From positions 1 through 64,000 of the forward strand of contig CALFMO010000028.1 in NCBI GenBank assembly GCA_937879855.1: a stretch of DNA of 64,000 nucleotides, given 5' to 3'. This stretch comes from an uncultured Acidobacteriaceae bacterium (GTDB taxonomy: Bacteria > Acidobacteriota > Terriglobia > Terriglobales > Acidobacteriaceae). Every line of letters begins with the position of its first letter. Positions within the stretch are counted from its first letter, which is position 1. The notes below the pieces were generated by a model, which saw nothing but the letters and a program-made list of their open reading frames with translations, was not told the DNA's origin and did not search any database. This document shows positions 50,882 through 58,729 of the stretch, piece by piece. The position numbers and the translations under genes were made by a program.

Positions 50882-51724
50882 ATGGCTTGGTTTAAACGCG
50901 AAACCGGCGAACTCGACACTTCGGGCGAGAAAAAAGTCCGCACTGAGGGCTTGTGGGTGAAGTGTGAAGGTTGCCGCCAGATTATCTGGAAGAAAGATCT
51001 GGAAGAGAACATGAACGTGTGTCCGAAGTGCGAAAAGCATTTTCGGATCGATGCCCGCACCCGGCTCGCCCAGTTGCTAGACGATAATCTATACGAGAGC
51101 TTTGATGGGAACCTGGCTTCCACCGACCCGCTGAAGTTCGTGGACCTGAAGCCTTACTCGTCACGGTTGAAACAGGCGCAGAACGATACGGGACTCAAAG
51201 ACGCCATCATCAACGCTCAGGGCAAGCTGATGGGGCGGCCTGTGGTCGTGAGTGCGATGGAGTACTCCTTCATTGGCGGCAGCATGGGCGCGGTGGTGGG
51301 CGAGGCGATCACGCGTGCGGTCGAACGTTCGGCCGATACGCGGGCGCCTCTGATTATTGTCTCTGCATCCGGCGGCGCGCGCATGATGGAGGGCGTGATC
51401 AGCCTGATGCAACTGGCGAAGGTTTCGGCGGCGCTGGCGCGGCTGGATAAGGCCAAGGTTCCTTTCATCTCTCTGCTCACCGATCCTACTACAGGCGGCG
51501 TGACCGCATCATTTGCCATGCTTGGCGATTTGAACATTGCGGAACCCGGAGCGCTGATCGGCTTTGCCGGCCCGCGCGTGATCGAACAAACCATCCGCCA
51601 GAAGCTACCACCGGGATTTCAGCGCAGCGAGTTCCTACTCGAACACGGCATGCTCGACGCAGTAGTTTCGCGCAAGCAACTCAGGCCCTACATTGCGAGA
51701 GCGCTCGAGTTTATGGCGGCGTAA
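50882..51724 (+). CDS. accD: Acetyl-CoA carboxylase carboxyltransferase subunit beta
   Basis: AccD with AccA transfers carboxyl from biotin to acetyl-CoA, making malonyl-CoA for fatty-acid synthesis. The 280-residue product has the N-terminal four-Cys zinc ribbon (Cys28, Cys31, Cys47, Cys50 in VKCEGC and VCPKC) and the crotonase-like body with SASGGARMMEG and TDPTTGGVTASFA. The C-terminal LPPGFQRSEFLLEHG is typical. The ATG follows the word-repeat hairpin without a ribosome binding site. accA is not in the window. Confidence 0.97.
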   Translation: MAWFKRETGELDTSGEKKVRTEGLWVKCEGCRQIIWKKDLEENMNVCPKCEKHFRIDARTRLAQLLDDNLYESFDGNLASTDPLKFVDLKPYSSRLKQAQNDTGLKDAIINAQGKLMGRPVVVSAMEYSFIGGSMGAVVGEAITRAVERSADTRAPLIIVSASGGARMMEGVISLMQLAKVSAALARLDKAKVPFISLLTDPTTGGVTASFAMLGDLNIAEPGALIGFAGPRVIEQTIRQKLPPGFQRSEFLLEHGMLDAVVSRKQLRPYIARALEFMAA

Positions 51725-51731
51725 GAAAAGA

Positions 51732-51904
51732 AGCTGTCAGCTATCAGCGGTCAGCTTTCAGCCGAACCAATCCAACATTCTTGGACGCTGGGTGCTCCAT
51801 TTCTCGCGTTTTTTGCGAGGCGTGGGGCCTTCCGCTGGACGCACGACATTTTCAGTCGTCCCCAACGCTGGTAATCTGAGAGGTCGAGCTGACAGCTGAT
51901 AGCT
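51732..51904. repeat. Word-repeat hairpin directly before folC
   Basis: The left arm (about 51732-51760: AGCTGTCAGCTATCAGC and on) and the right arm (51887-51904: AGCTGACAGCTGATAGCT) are complementary words separated by about 125 bases. The right arm ends eight bases before the folC ATG, which lacks a Shine-Dalgarno. Confidence 0.68.
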
Positions 51905-51912
51905 TTTTCGCC

Positions 51913-53319
51913 ATGTCTTACGAAACTGCGGTCGCGAGCATGTTCGCGCTGGGGCACGAACTGGCCCATACGCCGTCGAACAAATTCGATCTGGCGCACA
52001 TGCGCGTCCTGCTGAACGCCATGGGTCATCCCGAGCGGGCGTTTCCCGCCGTGCTGGTCGCGGGGACCAATGGCAAGGGCTCGACGGCTGCTACGCTCGC
52101 GTCGATCCTGCTCGCCTCCGGCTTGAAGACAGGTCTGTATACTTCGCCGCACCTAGTACGGATTAATGAACGCATTCGCGTGAATGGAGAAGAAATCAGC
52201 GACGACGATTTTGCGCGGCTGCATGGCGAAGTCGATCGTGTGGCGGGGCGGCTTATCGAGAAGGCAGAACTGCCTTGGCATCCCAGCTTCTTCGAGATGA
52301 TGACGGCAATCGCCTTTGCCCATTTCGCGCGCGAGCGAGTGGACATAGCGGTGCTCGAGGTGGGCATGGGTGGTCGGCTGGACGCGACCAACGTGGCGGA
52401 GCCGCTGGTGAGCGTGATTGCCGACATCTCGCTCGATCATCAGAAGTTTCTCGGCAATACCGTAAGAGAAATCGCGCGCGAAAAAGTGGGAATCATTCGG
52501 CCCGGTGGCGTGGTCGTTACCCTGCCGCAACAGCCGGAGGCCAACGACATAATCGGTAATACGATTCTCGATCTCGGGGCTCGCGGGGTGAGTGCGGTGC
52601 AGTATGTGCCGCCCGTGTCGCCGGGAAGTCGCGAGTACTTGGCACCGAGTGGCGAAAAAAAGCCTTTAACCTCCGAGAGCGCTGAGAAAGAGGAGAACGC
52701 TGAGAACCGTACCGCTACTTTCTCGCGCTATCCACTTCAGGTTATGGGGAAGCAAATTCTCGTGGAGTCACCTTTGGTCGGGCGGCATCAGTTGCGCAAC
52801 GTGGCCCTGACGATTGCCGCCGCCGAAGAGTTGGCCAAGGCCGGAATTCCTGGGGTCACACCTGAATCGATTGAGCGTGGGATTCGCCAGACGCATTGGC
52901 CCGGACGTTTCCAAGTCGTACCGGCTGCGGCGAGTTGGCCGGAGATTGTGTTCGATGTGGCGCACAATCCGGCGGGAGCGTGGGCCCTCCGCTCCGCCCT
53001 TTCAGAGCGGTATGAGGACCGTCCGCTGATTTTCGTTTTCGGAGCCATGCGCGACAAGGCAATCTCAGAGATGGCAGAGATTCTTTTCCCGTTGGCTGAC
53101 CGGGTGATTGCGACGCGGCCGGCAAATCCACGGTCGGCGTCGCCGGAAGAGATTCAGCAGGCTGGAAGCCGCACCGGAGCTGAGATTGAGGCGGTCGGTG
53201 AGGTTGAGGCGGCACTGGATCGCGCTCGCGCTGCTTCGAGGCCCGATACGCTGATGGTGATAACAGGTTCGATTTATCTCGTCGGCGAAGCCATGCGCAT
53301 CCTCGGGGTTAGAATCTGA
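51913..53319 (+). CDS. folC: Folylpolyglutamate synthase / dihydrofolate synthase
   Basis: FolC adds glutamate to dihydropteroate and folates. The 468-residue protein follows the Mur-ligase layout: ATP loop GTNGKGSTAA early, SPHLVRINERIRVNG, EVGMGGRLDATN, the central helix pair, then HQLRNVALTIAAAEEL and the C-terminal FDVAHNPAGAWALRSAL. A short Ser/Glu-rich insert at about residues 249-267 (KKPLTSESAEKEENAENRTA) is encoded by DNA resembling an intergenic repeat (see findings). It is preceded by a word-repeat hairpin. plsC follows 80 bases after the stop. Confidence 0.95.
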   Translation: MSYETAVASMFALGHELAHTPSNKFDLAHMRVLLNAMGHPERAFPAVLVAGTNGKGSTAATLASILLASGLKTGLYTSPHLVRINERIRVNGEEISDDDFARLHGEVDRVAGRLIEKAELPWHPSFFEMMTAIAFAHFARERVDIAVLEVGMGGRLDATNVAEPLVSVIADISLDHQKFLGNTVREIAREKVGIIRPGGVVVTLPQQPEANDIIGNTILDLGARGVSAVQYVPPVSPGSREYLAPSGEKKPLTSESAEKEENAENRTATFSRYPLQVMGKQILVESPLVGRHQLRNVALTIAAAEELAKAGIPGVTPESIERGIRQTHWPGRFQVVPAAASWPEIVFDVAHNPAGAWALRSALSERYEDRPLIFVFGAMRDKAISEMAEILFPLADRVIATRPANPRSASPEEIQQAGSRTGAEIEAVGEVEAALDRARAASRPDTLMVITGSIYLVGEAMRILGVRI

Positions 53320-53400
53320 GTTTTAACCACGGAGGACACAGGGTCTCACAGAGGAATTCCTCTGCTGTTCCACACCAGCCGTTTCGCCTAGAATGGAAGT

Positions 53401-54246
53401 GTGCAGGAAGTGAATTCATCGGTTGATCGAGTAGAAGAGGATCGAGTGGAAAATGGCCAGGCTGGGCCTGTGCCGGTCACTTCCCCGCGATTAAGTCCCC
53501 ACGCCATTCCGGGCTTGGAGTACGGCTGGCTGAGCCGACTGCGTTCTTATTTTTTCTTCGTTCCGCTCATCTGGCTCTACACCGTGGTCATGGGTCTGGC
53601 GGCGCTGCCGGGGGGCGTGTTCGATCCCACTGGGCGGCGCTTACATTGGTTTTCAACCACATGGTCGCGCCTGATCATGAAGACGATTTTTTCGCCTGTA
53701 GCCGTGAGCGGCCTTGACAAGATCGACACTTCGAAGCCTCACGTTTACGCGGTCAATCATGCATCGGCGCTCGACATTCCTGTGCTCTACGTGAACCTGC
53801 CGTTTCAGTTTCGGATCGCGTTCAAAAAAGAACTCTTGTCTTATCCCATTGTGGGCTGGCAACTCAAGCGGTCCGGGCAAGTGTGCATCGATCAGCAGAA
53901 TCCGTCGCACTCGGTCAGCAGCATCCGCGCGGCGTTGAAGGGCCTGAAGGCCGGCTTGCCGCTGGTAATCTTTCCCGAAGGTGGGCGCACGCCCGACGGC
54001 GAGATCAAGCCGTTTCTACAAGGAGCATTTTTTCTCGCCATCAAGGCACAGGTGGATATTGTTCCCGTTGCGCTGATCGGTACGTATGAGCTGCTCCCGA
54101 TGAACACCTATCACATCAAGAGTCGTCCACTGGAAATGCGGGTCGGTGAGCCCATCTCGACCGAGGGTTTGAAAGCGCGCGATTTAGCAGCCCTCTCGGC
54201 TCGAGTTCAGAAGGCCGTGGAAGACCTGTACTACAAGCCGTCATAA
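53401..54246 (+). CDS. plsC: 1-acyl-sn-glycerol-3-phosphate acyltransferase
   Basis: PlsC acylates lysophosphatidic acid to phosphatidic acid at the inner membrane. The 281-residue product starts at GTG 53401. It has one or two hydrophobic segments near the N-terminus (SYFFFVPLIWLYTVVMGLAAL-like, about 45-65) and the acyltransferase motifs NHASALD (His/Asp catalytic pair), FPEGGRTPDGE and VPVALIGTYELLP. The order and lengths are normal. It converges on the stress gene at 54278. Confidence 0.93.
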   Translation: MQEVNSSVDRVEEDRVENGQAGPVPVTSPRLSPHAIPGLEYGWLSRLRSYFFFVPLIWLYTVVMGLAALPGGVFDPTGRRLHWFSTTWSRLIMKTIFSPVAVSGLDKIDTSKPHVYAVNHASALDIPVLYVNLPFQFRIAFKKELLSYPIVGWQLKRSGQVCIDQQNPSHSVSSIRAALKGLKAGLPLVIFPEGGRTPDGEIKPFLQGAFFLAIKAQVDIVPVALIGTYELLPMNTYHIKSRPLEMRVGEPISTEGLKARDLAALSARVQKAVEDLYYKPS

Positions 54247-54266
54247 AGACGTTGCAGGCAACGTCT
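54247..54266. repeat. Hairpin between plsC and the stress gene
   Basis: AGACGTTG and CAACGTCT form a perfect 8-bp stem with a CAGG loop between two converging genes. It may serve as a bidirectional terminator, but there is no T-run. Confidence 0.55.
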
Positions 54267-54277
54267 ACAAGTTCTTC

Positions 54278-55075
54278 CTAGGCTGCTTTCTTCTCATCGC
54301 AGAGCTGTTGATAGTAATCTCGCCCGCGCTCGTAGCCTCGCAGGAAGGCTTCTTCGACGTCCTCGCCGGGATGCTCGCGCTTGACATCTTCGAGGGCGGT
54401 ATTCATTTCACCCGAAACCTGATCGAATTCCATGCAGCGGGTTCGCGCGTGTAGAGCCGCCTGGAAGCCGAGGCGATAGAACCTTTCATCATTGGCGAAG
54501 TTCTTGCCCGTTTTCGAATAATGGCTTTCCTCGGCGCTGCGTAGTCCGATCCACCACTGCTCACGGGCGGCGTCGACCGACTCCGCTCCCTCCTTCTTCA
54601 TGAGGTCGCGAACGAGCGAGGCTGATTCTTCATTCTCCGCCATGCCAACCACTACGCTTCGGCCCTGCCGCAGCGCGTCTTCATAAACGAAGATTTCATC
54701 TTCGGGTAGACCCTCGATGCTCGATTTCTCCATTTTGTTGCCGACGGTGGCCCCCACCGTGGCGCCCGCCGCGCCTACGATTGCCGCGCCGAGCAATCCG
54801 ATCGCCGTGATGGGTCCAACCCCGGGTATGAGCGCGGCCAAGAGCGACCCGCCCGTAATTCCGACGCCGCCGCCCAGCAACGCTCCAATGGCTTTTCCCA
54901 TGCCTGGTTGTTCGGTGGTGTCCACCGGAACGGTTGAGAATTCCTTATCCACTTCACCCATGCTTCCGGGCGTCAGGAGCGTGATTTTGTCGGCTGGAAT
55001 GCCGGCCTGGACGGCATCCTGCACGGCCCGCTCGGCGGCGCCTCGCGTTTGAAATACTCCACTGACAGCTTCCAT
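54278..55075 (-). CDS. Stress-response (general stress protein 17M-like) membrane protein
   Basis: The 265-residue product has an N-terminal ferredoxin-like domain of the YflT/general-stress type (about 3-50: VSGVFQTRGAAERAVQDAVQAG). A glycine-zipper membrane segment (about 60-115: LLGGGVGITGGSLLAALIPGVG) follows, then an acidic linker. A helical C-terminal domain (about 180-260, with YRLGFQAALHARTRCMEF and YERGRDYYQQLC) completes it. Such proteins are often induced by heat, salt or oxidants. It is divergent from the ECF sigma gene 165 bases away, which could regulate it. Confidence 0.68.
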   Translation of the reverse strand: MEAVSGVFQTRGAAERAVQDAVQAGIPADKITLLTPGSMGEVDKEFSTVPVDTTEQPGMGKAIGALLGGGVGITGGSLLAALIPGVGPITAIGLLGAAIVGAAGATVGATVGNKMEKSSIEGLPEDEIFVYEDALRQGRSVVVGMAENEESASLVRDLMKKEGAESVDAAREQWWIGLRSAEESHYSKTGKNFANDERFYRLGFQAALHARTRCMEFDQVSGEMNTALEDVKREHPGEDVEEAFLRGYERGRDYYQQLCDEKKAA

Positions 55076-55241
55076 AGGTCACCTCGTAGTCTGGTCTAAC
55101 TGCAATCGTATCTGGGATACTGCCTGGATTTGCGGCGAACGTCGCCCGTGCACAAGATCGCGCTAATTTTGATGCAGAAGTGGTGGGCGAGGCAACAGCA
55201 AAAGTATTGGAACTCATTTTTTTCGTGCCGTAACCTTTCGC

Positions 55242-55838
55242 GTGGCCGCAGCGTTTACCCTTGTGTACGGTCGAACCGCGGAGAATTCGTTGAAGGCTCT
55301 GAAGAAAGAAGCGGACGAGCGGCTTCTGATCGAAGCTGCACAGCAAGACCCCGCCCGCTTTGCGGACCTTTATGAAATCAACTTCGAGCGCGTATACGCC
55401 TACATCGTGAGGCGAGTGGGCAACCGGACCGAAACCGAAGATCTCACTTCCGAAGTGTTTCATCAGGCATTGGCGAACCTGAAACGATTTGAATGGCGCG
55501 GCATCCCGTTTGCGGCCTGGCTGTTCCGCATTGCGGCAAACCTGATTTCAGACCGCTGGCAGCGCTCGGGCCGGGAGGTCGCTGACGATTCGGGCAAGAT
55601 CGAATCGGCACAGGTCAGCCCGGCGGAGATCGAGGAAGTGGAGCGCCGGGCGACGCTATTTCGGCTGGTCGGCACACTGCCGGTCGAACAGCGGCGCGTG
55701 GTTGTGCTGCGATTTGTCGAGCAGAAAAGTATCAAAGATGTCGCGCGGGAGATTCGCAAGACTGAGGGTGCAGTGAAGCAGTTACAGTTCCGAGCGCTCA
55801 GCAGTCTGCGGGCGCGCATGGAGGGTGCCGATGCCTAA
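55242..55838 (+). CDS. ECF-type RNA polymerase sigma factor
   Basis: The 198-residue product starts at GTG 55242, although a later start near the ALKKEADERLL segment is possible. It has region 2 (ARFADLYEINFERVYAYIVRRVGNRTETEDLTSEVFHQAL) with the -10 recognition helix and region 4 (LPVEQRRVVVLRFVEQKSIKDVAREIRKTEGAVKQLQFRALSSL) with the -35 helix-turn-helix. No zinc-finger or membrane anti-sigma factor is adjacent. Instead the next gene overlaps by 14 bases (55825-55838) and has a cytoplasmic N-terminal segment that may hold the sigma factor. Confidence 0.9.
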   Translation: MAAAFTLVYGRTAENSLKALKKEADERLLIEAAQQDPARFADLYEINFERVYAYIVRRVGNRTETEDLTSEVFHQALANLKRFEWRGIPFAAWLFRIAANLISDRWQRSGREVADDSGKIESAQVSPAEIEEVERRATLFRLVGTLPVEQRRVVVLRFVEQKSIKDVAREIRKTEGAVKQLQFRALSSLRARMEGADA

Positions 55839-57324
55839 GCGCTCTCTGAACCCGGGAAATGGCGATACGAAGAAAGTCGAACAGCTCAACAAAGCTGTGG
55901 AGGCGATGCTCGCCCGCAATGACGGCAAGCTTGGCAAGGCGGAGCCCGCCATCGAACCGCTGGTGCGGATTGCCGCCGATCTGCGCGATTTGCCGCGTGA
56001 GAGTTTCAAGACAAAGCTGAAATCTGAATTTGAAGGAGGAAAGACCATGTCTACCGTCGCAGAACCGGTCGCAACTGTTCACGTGAAGGCCGCTCCGAGA
56101 ATGGCATTCAAAGACGCCAGCAAGGCCATCGAGTTCTACAAGCAGGCTCTCGGAGCGCGCGAGACTTTCCGCTTTGAAGTGGGGGGACACATTCCGCATG
56201 CCGAGATCGTGATCGGAGATTCGAGCATCATGGTGACCGAAGAGTGGCCCGAAGGAGGGCGGTTCAGCGCCGAAACCTGGGGTCACTCTCCCGTGACGAT
56301 GAGCTTAGAGGTGGATGATGTGGACTCTTTCGCCGCGCGTGCGGAGGCTGCGGGGATGAAGATGGTCATGCCGCCAACTGACCAGTTCTACGGGCGCCGG
56401 GACGCTACGCTGGTCGATCCTTTTGGATATACCTGGAGTGTAAGCACCGTGAAAGAGGAAATGTCGGTGGAGGAAATGCACCGGCGAATGAAGGGGATGA
56501 CGAAGGGGCCGGAAGGTGGGCAGCCCGCGCAGAAATCCAAGGTCGATCCAATTCCGCGCGGCTATCACACGGTCACTCCGTACCTGGTCGCGCAGGACGC
56601 CGACGCCGTGATCAATTTCGTAAAGAGCACATTCGGCGGCGAGGAAACCTTCCGGGGGGTTGGATCAGCCGGCGGATATCACTGTGAAGTTCGGGTAGAA
56701 GATTCCATGTTGATGATCGGCGGCGGAGGCCCGGGCCTGTCATGGAAGGGTGATTCGATGCTGGGCGCGTTTCACGTTTACGTTCGCGATTGCGACGCGG
56801 TCTACCAGCGCGCGCTGCAGGCCGGAGCGAAGTCGCTTGCGGAGCCCGCGGATCAGGAGTACGGCGAGCGTTCGGGCAGAGTGATGGATGCGGCGGGAAA
56901 CCGCTGGGACATTGCTACCCGCAAGGGCGAGAACTACAAACTGGAAGGCGTCACGACGCTGCAACCGTGCCTGCATCCGCTACGTGCGGAGCCGGTGATC
57001 GATTTCCTGAAGCGGGCTTTCGGAGCCGAGGAAACAGGCAGGCGGCATACCACGCCGGATGGAGTGGTGCATCACACAATTATCAAGATTGGCGACTCTA
57101 CCTTGGAAATGGGAGAGGCCCACGGGCCGTACCAGCCGATGAAGTCGATGTTCTACTTGTATGTGCCGAACGTGGATGACGCCTACAAGACGGCGATAGC
57201 CGCGGGCGCGAAGTCGATGAAGGAGCCAGCCGATCAACCATACGGCGACCGTGTGGGCGCGGTGACGGATGCGTTCGGCAATCAATGGTGGATCGCGACC
57301 CACGTTAAGGATATGAGCCAGTAA
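55825..57324 (+). CDS. Triple VOC (glyoxalase-like) protein coupled to an ECF sigma factor
   Basis: The 499-residue product overlaps the sigma gene by 14 bases, so translation is coupled. Its first ~75 residues (AVEAMLARNDGKLGKAEPAIEP, then LRIAADLRDLPRESFKTKLK) are helical and not VOC-like. They could be an anti-sigma-type arm. Three VOC/PhnB-like domains follow (about 88-215, 245-370, 385-495), each with an FKDASKAIEFYKQALGA- or DADAVINFVKSTFG-type opening and a QxYGxR-type end. Metal-ligand pairs are incomplete in at least one domain, so binding more than catalysis is plausible. Ligand is unknown. Confidence 0.83.
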   Translation: MPMPKRSLNPGNGDTKKVEQLNKAVEAMLARNDGKLGKAEPAIEPLVRIAADLRDLPRESFKTKLKSEFEGGKTMSTVAEPVATVHVKAAPRMAFKDASKAIEFYKQALGARETFRFEVGGHIPHAEIVIGDSSIMVTEEWPEGGRFSAETWGHSPVTMSLEVDDVDSFAARAEAAGMKMVMPPTDQFYGRRDATLVDPFGYTWSVSTVKEEMSVEEMHRRMKGMTKGPEGGQPAQKSKVDPIPRGYHTVTPYLVAQDADAVINFVKSTFGGEETFRGVGSAGGYHCEVRVEDSMLMIGGGGPGLSWKGDSMLGAFHVYVRDCDAVYQRALQAGAKSLAEPADQEYGERSGRVMDAAGNRWDIATRKGENYKLEGVTTLQPCLHPLRAEPVIDFLKRAFGAEETGRRHTTPDGVVHHTIIKIGDSTLEMGEAHGPYQPMKSMFYLYVPNVDDAYKTAIAAGAKSMKEPADQPYGDRVGAVTDAFGNQWWIATHVKDMSQ

Positions 57325-57342
57325 GGAGCGAATGCCGGCGTC

Positions 57343-57368
57343 CGGCTTTCGCGCGCCGCCGAAAGCCG
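57343..57368. repeat. Hairpin after the VOC gene
   Basis: CGGCTTTC and GAAAGCCG form an 8-bp stem with a 10-base loop, a weak terminator candidate just past the VOC stop at 57324. Confidence 0.5.
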
Positions 57369-57517
57369 AACTTCCCTTGTCCGTTTCCGGACAGCCTACT
57401 CCACAACCGCACAGGCACCTGCGCCTCGCCGAATGGCGCTGCGTTCCAACTGCTATGTGAAATCAATGGCTTGTATGAAATTGGAACTCTGGCCAGCGCC
57501 GTGCATTCCCCCTAGCC

Positions 57518-58690
57518 ATGGAAGCCTTAGCGATGCAGCCAGCCTACTCCAGCGTACCGCCCGTAACCGGCCGCGTGCTGATTGCCGACGATCAGAAGCA
57601 CATCGTCGAGGCGCTGCAGCTGCTCCTGAAAGGCAATGGCTTTCTGACGGAGGCGGTCACGCATCCGTCGCGCGTGTTGCCGGCGGTCGAATCGGGTGAA
57701 TTCGATGCGGTGCTGATCGATCTGAACTATACCCGCGATACTACTTCCGGGACAGAGGGGCTGGAGTTGCTGTCGCAAATTCGGTCCATCAACAAACTGC
57801 TGCCGGTGGTGGTGTTGACCGGATGGGGCAGCCTAGACCTGGCGGTGGAAGCCATGCGCCGCGGGGCTTCGGATTTTGTGCAGAAGCCCTGGGAAAATCT
57901 ACAACTCTTGCAAAAACTTCAGGAGCAGATTTTGCGGGCGCGGGCAGAAGGGCGGGTGCAGCGCCAGTCCGACGACGAACTGCAGGAAGCGCGCGAGATT
58001 CAGCAGAAGTTGCTGCCCAAACAATTGCCGGAAGTCGCGAACTATGACCTGGCTGCGACAAACCAGCCGCTGCGGTTCGTGGGGGGCGACTACTACGATG
58101 TCGTGCGCACGGGCCCGCACGAGACGCTGCTTTGCATTGCCGATGTAGCCGGTAAGGGGCTGTCAGCGGCCCTACTGATGTCGAGTTTGCAAGCCACGCT
58201 GAAGCCGCTGATCGCGCAGAGGCTGGCGCCGCGCGAACTTTGCCACCGGCTGAATCGCATCCTTTGCGATTTAACGCCCGAGGGGAAATTCATCTCTTTC
58301 TTTGTTGGTTTCCTGAACAGCCGCGACCGTCGGCTGACTTATTGCAATGCCGGGCACAATCCGCCGCTGCTGGTCCGGGGCGATGGACAATCCACGGAAC
58401 TAAATGCCGCGGGCGCCGTGCTAGGCCAGTTTCCAGACTGGCGCTACGAGCAGAGCAGCGTGCAGGTCAACAGCGGGGACCGGTTGCTGATCTTCACCGA
58501 CGGCCTGATCGAGGCTTGCAACGCAGACGAGGAATTGTTCGGAGAGCAAAACCTGGTGCGGATCGCGCAGGAGAATTCTGACGCCGGCGCCAAGGATCTG
58601 ATGGGCCTCCTGATGCGCGCGGCATCGCAACATTGTGGCGGACGTTTTCAGGATGACGCCACGCTACTTGTGTTGAATGCGCTGCCGTAG
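57518..58690 (+). CDS. Response regulator with PP2C (SpoIIE-type) phosphatase output
   Basis: The 390-residue product has a receiver domain at about 18-140 (VLIADDQKHIVEAL; AVLIDLNYTRD with the phospho-acceptor Asp; VVLTGWGS; FVQKPW with Lys). A helical linker (LQEAREIQQKLLPKQLP) leads to a PP2C/SpoIIE phosphatase domain at about 175-388. The metal-binding motifs are GGDYYDVV, IADVAGKGLSAAL, FTDGLIEA and QDDATLLV. Such RsbU-like proteins dephosphorylate anti-sigma-factor antagonists, releasing a stress sigma factor. It is 190 bases from the VOC gene and likely monocistronic. Confidence 0.93.
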   Translation: MEALAMQPAYSSVPPVTGRVLIADDQKHIVEALQLLLKGNGFLTEAVTHPSRVLPAVESGEFDAVLIDLNYTRDTTSGTEGLELLSQIRSINKLLPVVVLTGWGSLDLAVEAMRRGASDFVQKPWENLQLLQKLQEQILRARAEGRVQRQSDDELQEAREIQQKLLPKQLPEVANYDLAATNQPLRFVGGDYYDVVRTGPHETLLCIADVAGKGLSAALLMSSLQATLKPLIAQRLAPRELCHRLNRILCDLTPEGKFISFFVGFLNSRDRRLTYCNAGHNPPLLVRGDGQSTELNAAGAVLGQFPDWRYEQSSVQVNSGDRLLIFTDGLIEACNADEELFGEQNLVRIAQENSDAGAKDLMGLLMRAASQHCGGRFQDDATLLVLNALP

Positions 58691-58729
58691 CGAGGCCGGA
58701 CCTATGCGCATGCATCACGAACACATAAT

